From positions 62,001 through 126,000 of the forward strand of contig JAYKXP010000061.1 in the NCBI GenBank assembly GCA_037176845.1: DNA of 64,000 nt, written 5' to 3'. The position numbers and the translations under genes were made by a program. Source of the stretch: Paramarasmius palmivorus (Eukaryota > Basidiomycota > Agaricomycetes > Agaricales > Marasmiaceae). The notes beneath the pieces are model-generated. The model was not told the origin of the DNA. It saw only the letters and a program-made list of their open reading frames with translations, and did no database searches. Position 1 is the stretch's first letter. Each line of letters begins with the position of its first letter. This document shows positions 35,701 through 47,290 of the stretch, in pieces.

Positions 35701-38700
35701 CAGAAGTGAACAGGCGGCCTTGAGAAAGTCTTCTCATCTCCGAAGTTTAAAGTCGTAATGAAGTCTTTGGCGGCGCCCGTGATGTCAGAGCATTCGCGTT
35801 GAGTCCATTTAAAGTCCACGACCGAATGGATAGCTTGGGCCCACTGTCCAGAACCAGTGAAATGGAACGAGGTACGAAGTACGTCAAGTTGCTCGACGGC
35901 GGATTGCCATGCAGACCGAAGCCTCGACAATGATGTAGAAGGGAGAAGCTGGAACGTGAATGCATGAACATAGAGCTGGCCAGATGAGTTCATCGTCTCA
36001 TAAGGACATAACCGTCAGTAATGACGGATGATTATTACCAAAAAGGGACTCACTTGTGCCAACATTCCACTTTGTAGTGCCGTGCAACGTGTAATGGCCA
36101 CAACATCGTCATCTGAGATTCTTACGTCGCCAAGATCTGTTTCCAATTCCTTTTTCAAGTCGTTCAACCACTCCGAGCCGTCGTCGACATCTTTCTTCAT
36201 CGAGCCAGTATCTGCTCTTCTTGCAATAGACCTTACAACATCGCCTTGAATAATGTCTACTGCACTGACTTTGACACCGTGCTCTTTCAGCGACCTAGCA
36301 AGAGATACGGCTTTGATGGAGCTAAGGCCTAACGATGTTAGTGAAGTCGTTGGGTGAACAGACGCGGAGTCAATATGCAAGAATTGTGCAACATGCAAGG
36401 CAATTGTTGATTCAAGTCGTGAATCCACAGGCTCTTCTCCATGGTTGGTTTGTGCATCTCCGTTCACCGCCGATTTGGATGAGGAATCTGTAACAGAGAG
36501 CGAAAGGTTATTGAATTGGGAGTCATCCAACACGAGTCCCTCTACAATCGCTTCGAACTGTGTCAAGAAGCCTTCGACATCCTCCGACTTCAGCTCTGGA
36601 TCAGTGAAAGCGACCCGTGCTTCCAATGTATCAGATACGGGATTCATGACCATCTCGACGGCAAAGATGAACTTTTTAAAAATCAATGAGTCAAGTTCGG
36701 ATGTTGACCATGGTTAGCTCACCTCAGGCCTGGCCCTGCTCGTTCCAACATGCTCGACGACTTCCTTCCTCTTTGACCCATCTTCCCATCTACAGGAAAG
36801 GAGAACCTCCAACATACCATGACCCCCGAGGCCTAACCAACGCTGGACTTGCCCAAGCGAAACAGACTCATATTTGAGGGATTCCGTGACGAAGGCTTGC
36901 GTGTCTTGTAAGATATTAGACAATGCACGAAGATGCACCACTGTAGGTACCACAGAGACTAAAGGACATATCGCATCATCGATGTGGTCTAGAGGGAGCG
37001 AGCGTCCTGCTCGGACCATCTGGAAAAAGTTCAGTCATTTGTCATGAACCCCAGAAAGAAACGTACACCAAACACAGCTTCGTCGTGACCTCCCCAATTG
37101 AAAATCTTCTGACCAGCTAGTGCAAAAGCAACACTCCAGAACGCTTGTACAGTGACCTTCCAATCCTTTCGGCACCGGCTCTGCAAATCTTCGAGACTGA
37201 CTCCATCAAAGGTTTTCTGAATCCACTTCGGTTCGCTTTCTGGAGTCGGTCTCCTGACTATCCTGCCTAGCAAATCCAAAGAGCTGAAATGGCGCAGATA
37301 GAACTCTTTCGTCGAATCATCGTCCGGTGGTGGAATCAATGCGAGAACATCAGATAAAGGTACAGGTTCCGGGAGTGGTTGACTGAGGTAGACAGAACGG
37401 AACTCTCGGATGATGAGTGGCATTGCGTTCCCGTCATAGAGAGCGTGATTGATCGAGAAAACCATGTACGTCTCGGAACTCGAAGAGTTGTAGACATTCA
37501 CAGCCCATAATGGAGTCGTCAGATCTTCGTTGATGCGTTTCGATACCAGACGCGCTTCATGCTGGAGGAACCAATCGTTGAAGGTATCAAAGATGATGTC
37601 ACGATGCTCGTGGAATGGCAGTTCAACGGCATCGGGCTTGAGAACGACCTGGACTAGCGTTTCGTCAGAAATGAACACCGTACTATGAAGACACTAATGT
37701 CAGAGGATACGAATCACGACGTAGAGTGACGAAACGCACCGAAGGATCTCAACTCTCTTCTGAACACTACTCCAGCTATCCTTCACTTTGTCCACAGACG
37801 TCCCTTCGGCGAACCGGTACATGAAATGTTGCACATAAGATTCGTCCTCTTCCTGTGACATGAACAGTACACCTTCTTGAACAGGGAAAGGGGGAAGAAT
37901 AGCCTCTATATCCACTGGCGAAAACACCGACTCTACCAACGCTCTCCACTCCGAGTCGAACGCCTTCAACCGATCGTGGCGATCTGAAGGACCTCTAGCG
38001 GCATCACCCAGAGAAAGAGACACTGCAATGTCTTCAATGACCGGTTTCGCCATGAGCTCGGCAGCGGTTACGGAACATTTAGGCGCAAATGCCTTTCGGA
38101 GTTCTGAAGCCAACGCAGCGAACCGTAAAGAGTCAAAGCCACATTCAAAGAGATTGGAAGTAGGTCGTAGGTCGTTCTCCTGGTTGAAAACCTTTAAGGC
38201 CACCTCGATGATCTTCTTCTCTTGCTCAGTCGGCTCCCTTTCTACCCTCTCTTCCTTCTGACCGGACTTGCCACCCGTACCCTGAATCTCTGCCAACAGA
38301 CCAATGTCCGTCTCTCCGAAGACGGACTTCAGGACTCTACCCTCGACCTTCCCATTTAAACTCAGCGGCATCCAGCCCACAGGAACTATATATCCTGGCC
38401 TCATATACACCGCTAATTCATCCTCAGCTTTCCGCTTCATCCCCTTGACAATGTTCCTGACGTCCTCATCCCGGAGAACAGGCGGAGTCTCATTGCGCCG
38501 CTGTTTAAAGGTGATCGCAGGGTTCGGTGGTGCGATGAAAGAGACCAACAGCTCTGAGCCCGACGGCAAAGACGGATGCGTAGCAATCAACGTGTGTATG
38601 TCATAGTCGTTCTGCAAATCCGACGGCAAAGCGCTTCGTAAAACATTCGAGACGCCCTCAGCCTCAATTCGAACACCTCGGAGCTTGATTTGGGTATCGA

Positions 38701-40851
38701 TCCGACCGAGGATTTCCAGAGTATCATCGGGGAGCATGCGGACTTTAGGAATGAGGTACCATTAGCATGTGTAAGCTAGATAGTCGGAGATTGAAGCACA
38801 AACCTAAATCTCCGGTCCTATAAGTTCTCATTCCCTTCTCGGGCCATTCTAAGAACACTTTGCGCGTTACTTCTGGAAGCTTGTGATATCCAATACCAAC
38901 GAGCGGCCCGGCTACGACCAGTTCGCCAGGTGTGCCACGAGGAACGAGCTTCATCTTGTCTTGTGGGTTCTCGGCGTCCGTGTTGATAGAAGCTATACAT
39001 CGAGTCAGAACCCATACTAGGCATGTTATATGGGGGGAAACCAGCACACCTGGATCGACAATATATGCATAACACGACTCGAACGGCTTGCCAATGTTTT
39101 CCTTCCTGTCCTGAGGAGAAACTCGGCGAGAGGTGCAACCAATAGTCGCCTCTGTAGGGCTAAGTGACGAAAGACTGAGTATAGATTATTAGCAAGTAGT
39201 ACGGGATAACTCACCCGTAAAAGTTGGCCAGAATCAACCCAGGACGATCCGCCCACTTTTTCAACAATTGATCGCTCATCTTCTCTCCGCCACTCACGAG
39301 GTACTTAACCCCAACCTTCTCCTCATCACTTCCGCCCAAGGTGGCCTCGATCATACTAGGTACCATTCCCAGATGCGTAATACCCTTCTCTCGCACAACG
39401 CTCCTCAAGTCCGCGAGGAGTTCGTACCTCTGACCTGAGACCAAACGGATACCCAAAGCCCAGGATTGAACAATCTCGGATATATGGACATCGAATGCAG
39501 GTGAAGCGAGAGCGAGACGCTTGTCTTTGTCCGGATCAGTGACTGAACGGGGAAAGGCACACATGGCTTCGATGGCCCAGTATACTCCTCGGTGGTTCAG
39601 TAGACAACCTTTGGGTGTTCCGGTGGTTCCTGTTACAAAAAGTGAGCAGAGTGAAAAGAAACAAGAATGTCTACTCACCGCTCGTGTACAACAGATACGC
39701 CAGCTTGTCTAGCTCTGCGTTTTCTACGTCTTCTTCGCCATCCTCTTTGTCTATCTCTGCTTGAATCTTCGGATCATCTAATACGGCTGCCTTATCCTCG
39801 AAGAGTGGCGCCTGGTCTTCGTTGGTGAGAACAAGTAAGGCACCAGAATCAGATGCGATGTATCGCTTCCTCTCCTGTGGTAAGTCCGTGTCGATCTATA
39901 AGTAGAACAAAATCAGTTAGATGGAACTAGAAGAGACGGCATATGACCACTCACGGAAACATAACAACCACCAGCTTTCCATATCCCTGCGTTAGCTATA
40001 TAAAACCACGCATCTCGGGATCGGCAAAGAGCTACCATAAACTCTGCCTCGTCGCCCTTCTCAGCTCGGATGCGGAGTAGCCATTTCGCCAACTGGTTGC
40101 TTCTCCTATTAAGCTCTCCATACGTCAACAGCTCGGGTTCGCACTCGAGACCATTTGTGGTGTAAATCTCGTGAGCAACAGCATCCGGACGTGCCTTCGC
40201 ATTGGCAGTCAGCCAACGCAGAGCAAGATGAGCCCGGTCGGAGAAAGGTGGCTCATGAGCCGAAAGCAGCTCTTTGGGTAAATCCAGTGGTGACGTGAGA
40301 GGCAGTCCTGGATTAGCTAAAGCGAGATTAAACGTTGACTTGACCTGCTGAAGAAGGTTCTCCGCGGTGGGCCGTGAAAGTATCGTCGTCGCGTAATACA
40401 GCGTCAGTGTTTCGTCGTCTGACCGAAAATGCATTAGCACGAGCGGCAGATCTCCGGCCGCCTGTGCGACGTCACTGGCAGATGAGGAGAACATGACTGG
40501 TAAGGGATCCTGTGCTTCTGAAAGACCAAACTTGTCCCTCAACGCCGCCTTGGTCATGACTATGTTTCCATTGACCTGCTCATCCAAGCTGTCTGCGAAT
40601 GAACTGAACGATAGTTTGCTGTCTGGTTGAACCTTGGCTCGAAAGAGTATGTGAGAGTCGGAAAAGAGAAAATCTTGGGTGTGGATATATAGAAGGATGA
40701 TCTTGGCAAATGAAGCCCTCAAAAGCTTCACAGTGTCGGGGTGAGTAGACTGGAGACAGGTGGACACTGAGTCGCGACCCTCAGGAGGATAACGCAAGCC
40801 AGTTCCGAGGTCAGAAAGAGCCTGGAACGAATAATCGTCCAGCTCGAGCAT
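32757..40851 (-). CDS. Siderophore nonribosomal peptide synthetase, A-T-C-T-C-T-C (basidioferrin type)
   Basis: Runs from ATG 40851 to TAG 32757 with about a dozen introns; the frame is restored at each. The domain order on the minus strand is: a degenerate condensation-like N-terminus, one adenylation domain (AYLLYTSG-TTGTPKG near 39600-39700, NFYG/PSEATIG near 39200, YRTGDL near 38820, GRIDTQIKLRG near 38700, NGKVEGRVLK near 38330), T1 (CGFDSLRF, 38120-38146), C1 (NHALYDG, about 37430-37455), T2 (LGLSSIKA, about 36316-36340), C2 (HHALYDG, about 35615-35645), T3 (IGIDSICA, about 34496-34520), C3 (HHMQYDG, split by an intron near 33800-33862). There is no thioesterase. One A, three T and three C domains is the layout of CsNPS2, which makes the trimeric N5-acetyl-N5-hydroxyornithine siderophore basidioferrin. 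All three carrier serines and all three C-domain histidines are present. Confidence 0.93.
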
Positions 40852-40976
40852 GATGGTGGTGGTTCAGAGTAGAGAAGAAAATGAGCTTGGAGTTGTGTTT
40901 TTGCGACTGCATGGTCGCTGTAGATGGTGGTTCCAGACAGAGCCGATAATCGGAGTTCGGACAATCGGATCATATC

Positions 40977-41020
40977 TTATCAGATATTTAGATAATTTTC
41001 TGATCGGTATAATCTGATAT
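40977..41020 (-). promoter_or_regulatory. Iron-GATA site cluster upstream of the synthetase
   Basis: TTATCAGAT at 40977-40985 is an exact minus-strand ATCTGATAA. ATCTGATAT at 41012-41020 differs by one base, and single GATAA cores lie at about 40944 and 40991. The exact site is 126 bp upstream of the synthetase ATG. The same consensus occurs before the acyltransferase. Confidence 0.7.
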
Positions 41021-41177
41021 CCCTTTTCTAGAATTTTGTGGGCGCTATGTCCTATAAGTACTGTAACTCCTGGGCTCTGGAGTCACCACTCACCAGGAGA
41101 AAAGGCAGTATAGCGATACCTGTTCTACACGCCACCGGATTGAAAAAAATCATTTAGCGATCTGGAGAAAAGCTTAG

Positions 41178-41265
41178 TGACCACCGCAGGGGTCGAACCT
41201 GCAATCTCCTGATTACGCATGGTATCCAATCGTAGTCAGACGCGATGCCATTTCGCCAGGCGGCC
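41178..41265 (-). tRNA. tRNA-Arg(ACG) with 16-nt intron, copy 3
   Basis: Exons identical to copies 1 and 2; the intron (41214-41229) is 16 nt and different in sequence. A TTTT run follows on the minus strand. It lies just upstream of the synthetase promoter. Confidence 0.95.
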
Positions 41266-41341
41266 ATTGATCTCGTGGGAAAAATAGCAATCCATCACAT
41301 GAATGTCGTCATTTGTCGGGTGTGTCACTATTAGATTCAGT

Positions 41342-41383
41342 TTGTTCCACGACCACGACCACAACCACAACCACAACCATCAC
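41342..41383 (+). repeat. Imperfect ACGACC/ACAACC microsatellite
   Basis: Short hexamer-like run (CCACGACC then CCACAACC units) about 80 bp upstream of the next gene; probably its 5' leader or promoter. Confidence 0.6.
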
Positions 41384-41447
41384 GCGTCGTTCCTCGAATC
41401 TCCATTGCTTGAAGCATCGTATCAAGAGGCTATGCAAGGTTCACATC

Positions 41448-42296
41448 ATGGATGCCCTTGAGCTCGCCGCGGAACGATACTCCTGGCTGTACATGATCCA
41501 TACCTTGGACGAAACTGTGAAGAGTGCCGAAACCAATGCGTTTGTTCGTTTCGTGCTTCATCAGGTTCTGGTTGTAACTCAAATTCATATTGAACTTGTA
41601 CAGAGAGACCTAAAGGAACGTTCGGCTCAACGACAAGCCGAAGAAGCAGACATTCATGATCAAAGAATCCGGTTTCAAGCTGAGAGGGATATACAGGTTT
41701 TCGATACATTAGGGAAGCAGCAGGTACGTATCCTTTTCAGCTGCATCTAATAGGTATATCTTTCACTCACGATATCATCTACAGTTCAACGACGCGCCTT
41801 CCATCATCAAGCAATACCTCAACCACGAACGTACAAGCATGAAAATTATGAACGATGCAATCGATCTGTCACAGAAAGCCGCCCCGAAGCAAGGCCCGGT
41901 GATACTGCAAACGCCAGAACACGGTTCAATACTCGAACTCTTTAACAGCTACCTGGATCAACTTGGTCCGTTCACATCGCTTTATGAGCACATCATGCTT
42001 CCTAATTGACATCTCCAGAATCCCTGATTACAGATACTACCAAGCTCCAGGAGGCTATTACCCAGCTCGCAAACTCGGCGTGCTCTGAGCACTCGCAGCA
42101 CACCCAGAATACGTATACGCTTCAAGTTACAGCCGGTCCGAAACGCGAATCTCCTCTCCACGACGCTTTCAGTTCGCTCCTGCCTGTGTTAGAGGCACGG
42201 AAAGGGAATTTGTGCTTGGCTCGAACACTATTAGAAGGATCAAAACGAAATTGGGCAACGTGTGTACGAATGGAGAGCTTGAACGCTGGAAGCTGA
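41448..42296 (+). CDS. Unrecognised helical protein (244 aa)
   Basis: Exons 41448-41723, 41785-41965 and 42019-42296, phases closed. The second intron (GTCCGT...CTCCAG, 53 bp) contains a good branch site (CTAATTGAC); skipping it would stop the protein at 42009, and the spliced frame continues with protein-like sequence (ITDTTKLQEAITQLANSA). The product starts MDALELAAERYSWLYMIHTL, is rich in Glu, Gln and Ala, and looks like a bundle of long helices. No signal peptide, membrane segment or known domain. It is driven away from the siderophore synthetase across tRNA-Arg copy 3. Function unknown. Confidence 0.6.
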
Positions 42297-42609
42297 TAAG
42301 ATATCATGTATCATCATTCATCATGTCAGATTATTTCTGGCACTGCGGTCCTACCACAAGTACTGTTAGTAAAACCATATAAACCACCTCTAAGCATGAA
42401 TGCATGACCAAGGGCAACGATTCACTTCAACTGCAACGCTTTGTTATCGAGCCGGCGGCAACGGACACCGGCCAAAAAGCGGGCACGAGACCGGGTAAAC
42501 GTTCAAACGCTCAGACCGGAACTGCGAAAGTCATCAGCGAAATAATGATATATCTCACCCATGGCCCATCTTCTCCTATAGCCTCTACTTTCCTCTCTAA
42601 CGTCCGGTC

Positions 42610-44626
42610 ATGGCAGAAGGATCTGATCGCAATAATCGCTCCTTGACGACGTCTTCTGAACTGAAAAAGACGAAAGAACAAGAGAGACGGGATGATTCCA
42701 CTATTCGAGGAGTAGAGACTAGGACATCTTACGAGGCGGAGAAGGTGATTTTAGACGAAGAATTCCCAGACGGCGGGACTAGAGCTTGGTTGTGTCTCTT
42801 CGGGGTGTGTCTCGTTCCAGATCTGGTCATTTTTTCACTGACCTACTTGCCATGCCTGACAGTCGTTTCTTCTCTCCGCCGTGTGTTGTATGTGAATTTC
42901 CATGCAACGTAAAATCTTTTCTAAACTTCTTTCGCTCTAGATGGAGTGTTGAACTCGGTGAGCAAAGGCTAATGTCGCATCTTGAGCTCTCACCAAACTC
43001 TCCAATGCAACGTAGTTCGGCGTGTTCCAGGAATACTACCGCTTGAACAACCTCAGCCATAGATCAATACAGGATATATCATGGATAGGCTCTCTTCAAC
43101 TGTGCCTCAATTTACTGGTGGGATGTGTCTCTGGACCATTGTTTGATGCAGGCGTACGTCTCAACAACACGTTCACCCTCGTCCTCGTTTCGACAATGAC
43201 CCGTTACACAGTATCTCAAACACCTCATTGCCACAGGCGGCACGTTATACGTCTTCTCACTGATGATGACTTCCATATCTAAAGGTTCGTTGACAAAACT
43301 CACACCTTAATGCCACTCAAACACGCGATACCCAGAGTACTACCAATTCGTTCTCGCCCAAGGAGTTGGCATCGGAGTGAGTCATTCCTGCACATATGGT
43401 ACTTAGAACCGCATATTTACCAATCTCTATCGCTTTTAGCTCGCTGCCGGATGTCTGTTCACACCCGGAGTCTCCGTCCTTGCGCATCACTTCAAGCGCC
43501 GGAGAAACCTTGTATTCGGAATCTTCGCTGCTGGCGCTTCCGTAAGCGGTGCGGTGCTACCGATTGCGACACAGAGATTGTTGAGACAAGTTGGGTTTGG
43601 GTGGACAATTCGGATACGTACGTATCGCTCTAGTTCCGTCCATAGCTTTAGAGTTGAAGTCAGATTCCTTTAGTGGGCTTCATCGTTCTCGCCTGTGTCA
43701 GTATTGCCTTTTTCTGTTGCAGTACACGATTACCGCCTCGGAAAGGTGCGACAGTAGTGGATTTTCGGGTTTGTGAGACATCTTCACCTTAAAACCGTTC
43801 AGGCACCATTACTAACTATCTTTTCTAGTCAAAAGCGTTGCGTACTCTTTCCTTGTTTTCGGAGCCGGATTTGTTGCACTGGGACTGTAAGATGACTTTT
43901 AACACACTATTCTTACGCTAACAACCGGCGCAAAGTTATGTTCCATTAACCTACGGAATAACGTATGCTGTTCAGCATGGCGTGAATCAGCAGTTAGCCT
44001 TCTACTCGTAGGGTTATCGATCATCTCTTGCGGATCCTACTCATTCCCTTTCAAGGCTAGCTATTCTGAACGCTTGCTCGATAATAGGACGGACGTTGCC
44101 CAATATGATCGCCCAACGTGTTGGCCCATTGAATGTCTTAATCGCTGCCTGCCTCTTGTCCGCTGTAATGCTCTTCTCGTTCACCGCGACGCAAACAACT
44201 GCAGGTATCCTGACCTATAACGCTTTCTTCGGTATTGCTAGTGGTGCGTTATCGATTTCGGGGTCCGTAATATCTACTGTGGGCTCATGTTAATACCACA
44301 CCAGGTACATATGTTTCTGGGCTGCCACCTGCATGCTCTAGCTTGACCCTCGATCCGAGGGAGACAGGGTACGCTTCTCGGTTCCTTACTTGATCCGCAC
44401 TGTTGCATTGCTAATTGACACCTGAAGGCTACGTCTAGGAATGATGTTTTTCACGACTTCTTTCTTCTGGTTAGCGAGTTCCCCTATCCAAGGAAGTTTG
44501 ATACGATTACACGGCACGTTTTGGCCTGCCTCTGTGTACAGTGGTGCATGTGTTGCCCTGGGAGTTTCTTTGATGCTAGCTGCTCGATATCTGGCCTCTC
44601 GAGCAAAACGAACTCATAGAGTGTAA
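42610..44626 (+). CDS. MFS transporter, monocarboxylate-porter-like
   Basis: Twelve-helix major facilitator of the MCT/MCH type, split by about ten short introns. The N-terminal cytoplasmic part leads to the family signature DEEFPDGGTRAWLCLFG; spliced exons then give GVLNSFGVFQEYY, DISWIGSLQL, FVLAQGVGIGLAAGCLFTPG, AHHFKRRRNLVFGIFAAGASVSG, GFIVLACVSIAFFC, YVPLTYGITYA, CSIIGRTLPNM and, near the end, RLGMMFFTTSFFWLASSPIQG. These match the usual motif order from helix 1 to helix 12, so the gene looks intact despite many frame changes in the raw sequence. The exact exon pattern between 42800 and 42960 is uncertain. The substrate is unknown; it is not of the siderophore-transporter (SIT) type, so its place beside the siderophore locus may be chance. 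Confidence 0.8.
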
Positions 44627-44741
44627 GCCATCGACGGGCGGACCAGTACGGAGGTTTCATAGACAGGATAAGTACAGTCCGCGTATAATACCAAATTCAA
44701 AGTCGAAGAGTCCATCTCCTTGGCGTCTCGTTTTCTACAAT

Positions 44742-45233
44742 CTATTGCTCCCGAGACTGGCGATCTATCACCGTGAAAGCCGTGGCGGTAGCCACGAGGA
44801 CAGCGACGACGACGACAATGGTTACAAGCTGGCAGATCGAGAAGAATCCAGGCTTCTCAAAGTCTGCATCATTCCATCCCGTTGCGTTCTTTGCACCACT
44901 ATACTGCACGACCATCTTGCTGAATCCGCCCGTGCTTGACGTCCAGGTATATTCTTCGTGGTCGTGATATACGGTCTGGACTGGAGGTGAGCCCTTCCAG
45001 TCTTCGAGTCCTTCTGTTAAGAGTTAGGCTTCAGCTACACTCCACTTGAGTCTTGACTCACCCATGCCATGGGGCTTCGAAGAACTTGAATAGTTCCTCA
45101 ACCATTGACGTTGTCGGGTCTGTGTCATTACGGATAGCGTAGTCAGAGTGGACCCACAGAGTCCACAAGCCTGTCCGTGCACGGGTGAGCCACACTTGCG
45201 GCAGACAAGTCGACGTCTGGAAGCGCTGGACAT
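44742..45233 (-). CDS. Tail-anchored zinc-ribbon protein (147 aa)
   Basis: Exons 45233-45062 and 45013-44742, joined by a 48-bp GTGAGT...ACAG intron; TAG at 44744-44742. A treble-clef/ribbon pattern C-x2-C (residues 11, 14) and C-x2-C (23, 26) follows the basic start MSSASRRRL. The middle is hydrophilic (TWTSSTGGFSKM, WNDADFEKPGFF), and a single membrane helix (LVTIVVVVAVLVATATAF, residues about 119-136) is followed by a short charged tail. There is no signal peptide, so a cytoplasmic zinc ribbon with a C-terminal anchor is likely. I do not recognise the family. Confidence 0.7.
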
Positions 45234-45891
45234 GCTCGACTGATAAAATTACTTCTGTGGTCAGAAATCGTTGTGCGTACTACCAAGACTTACTATACGG
45301 ATGTGTTACAACCCCTTCCTTTTCGGTAGGTCTCCCCCAAAGCTTGGTGGGGTGCTAGGTGGAAGAGCGAAACAGAGAAAAGCCGGTGACGAGCATGTTG
45401 CGTCTTTCCTTCTGTCGCCACGCGTTATTTGCGAGTGTCGCTTGAGAAGATATGGAGCTTGATTTGTAGTTCAACGACTACATTGAGACTTAGATGAGAT
45501 CAATGCTTTGGTGTGGATACACGCTTGCTCGATGAAGCGCCGGGATCTTGTGCTGTACACAGTACACGTGCTATGGTGATCAAAGCACTGAGCAGCGTCA
45601 GTGAGTGGTTGTATATGCGCGAACATGGATCTCATGCAATCCAGAGCTTCAACTCGCTCAGAGCTCGAGGACCACTGCCACAGTTTTCTGTGCCAATATG
45701 AGGGGAGTCTCACGAGCGCTCGGAGCGATGTTATTTGACCAAGTAAGTGGATGCGCCTCCAGATAGGCTTCTGTCAAGGATGCCGTAACTGTGCCCAACA
45801 TATAAAGGAAACGTGCTATTCCAAGTTAAACTCAAAACGACTTTGATCCCAACCTCATTCACTACTGCCACCCCTTGACCATCCCTCTGAT
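45234..45891. other. Upstream region of DUF7330 copy 1, 658 bp
   Basis: The part from about 45540 on is repeated in diverged form before copy 3 (about 48600-48885): shared stretches include CGCTCGGAGCGATGT, ATTTGACCA and AGGCTTCTGTCAAGG. No gene seen. Confidence 0.6.
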
Positions 45892-46651
45892 ATGACAGCT
45901 ACAGCTGAGTATGTACTTGAAACCGTTGCTTGTTTTGAACATCTTGAATCATTTCTGCATAGGACCGACTCGCCGCCACACTATAAGGCTGAAGAACCGA
46001 ATAGAGCAGTACCGACCAAAGCATCTAGCTACATCCGTATCGTTCGTGAAGGCGGGGTCAGCGATAGCTTCGTAATTGACCCATCCATCAAAATCAAGGA
46101 AAGCCTTCTGCCGAAGTTGGACAACTGGGAAAAAAACGCCGGAAGAAGGAACTTGTGGGTGAAGACAACCGGGAACCATGCTGAAATCGACGTTGATGTG
46201 GAGGTCAAGAACGTAACTATGCTCTCCGGCAGCCAAAAGAAGGTGATCATAGGACTGGAGGCGCAGAAGGCGGATGTTCTTCTTCGATTGGTGTGTGTGA
46301 CTGGGATACTAGATACTCAACCTGTTATTCACGGCCAATTCACAGCATGCACCGTCTCAGCTGCCGCGTCCCCGACTCTACGTATACATTACTTCGGGCA
46401 AGGGTAACGTTGTAGTCTCTGTGCCCCGCTCAACAACTGGTCTGTTCGGCATAACGTCCGCAGGGCCTGTCAATCTATCAGACCAGCTTTCCAAAGAAAC
46501 CATTACTCTCAACGAGGATGGTCGGCTCAAGCAACTTATCGTTGGGCCTGTGTCTGATTGGGATGAGGGGGATAAAGATCAGATAACCGTTCTTGCTCAT
46601 GGGACGGTCGACTTACGGTACGACGATGAGTCAGATGAACAGCCAGAGTAG
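45892..46651 (+). CDS. DUF7330 protein, copy 1 (216 aa)
   Basis: Exons 45892-45908, 45963-46290 and 46346-46651, phases closed. The tiny first exon and both intron positions are shared with copies 3 and 4. After a short Pro-rich start comes the beta-rich family core: SYIRIVREGG-SDSFVIDPSIKI, RRNLWVKTTGNHAEIDVDVEV, then VYITSGKGNVVVSVPRSTTGLFGI and a closing G-xV-xLRYDDE segment. DUF7330 proteins are frequent in Agaricomycetes, lack signal peptides and have no known function. The extra GxNVVVSVPRS strand pairs suggest an adhesin-like beta solenoid, which is inference. Confidence 0.8.
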
Positions 46652-46756
46652 GCTTTTGAACAAGGTTTTTTGGGGGCTGAGCTACTTACGAGTCGAGTCT
46701 TAATCCGAGATTTGTGCTGAACTTGATCCTGTACTTTTACGTGTCTGCTTTCCATA

Positions 46757-47240
46757 GATGAGTCGGAAAGACGTTGTGGAAGAAGAAATTTGCAAGTGAA
46801 GAGAAAGGGTGATCACGGAGAGGTTAATATCGATGTTCGGAGGTCATGATACCAAGCGTTGCCAGAAGCCGGACAAAGTGGTCATTGAAGTGGAGGCAAA
46901 GCTTAGATGCTCCTTCGATTGTTAAGCGCGCGCCGGCAAAATATGACCGTCTCTTGCTCCGTGTACATGGAGCGGGAATAATTGTGGTCTTTGTGCCTCC
47001 CTCGACAGTCAACATTACATCCACGGGCCCTGCCATTCTATCAGACTGGCTTGCCAAATCCATGAACATAATCGACGAAGACGGAAGATCTAGAGTAAAG
47101 AAATACATCATTAGCACGGTAGATGAGTGGGAGAAGGTTTAATCATTCATTCGTACCAAACACGGGGAGAATATACCTGCGATATAACGAAGAGTCTCAA
47201 GAGCAAGCTTCGCATTGCACAGAGCTTTTGGAATTTTGAG
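46757..47240 (+). pseudogene. DUF7330 copy 2, 5'-truncated and frameshifted
   Basis: Similarity starts at GATGAGTCGGAAAG, equal to the middle of exon 2 in copies 3 and 4, and runs on in broken frames through DKVVIEVEAK and a VNITSTGPAILSDWLAKS segment to a decayed end. The first half of the gene is missing and an internal TGA interrupts it. Confidence 0.8.
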
Positions 47241-47290
47241 TAGTGAACCAAGTCAACAGTTGTTGTGTAATGTCACAGTACTGCGGTACC

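Noticed and set aside
32757..40851. Several separate mid-size genes on the minus strand instead of one synthetase
   Set aside because: All breaks fall at short GT-AG introns, and the domain order continues across them; for instance the C3 motif HHMQYDG is restored only by splicing.
41342..41383. CRISPR-like or tandem regulatory array
   Set aside because: It is a short imperfect microsatellite without spacers; CRISPR arrays are not expected in a fungal nuclear genome.
42610..44626. MFS transporter as a pseudogene because of the many frame changes
   Set aside because: Each frame change coincides with a short intron that has good borders, and the helix motifs come out in the right order.
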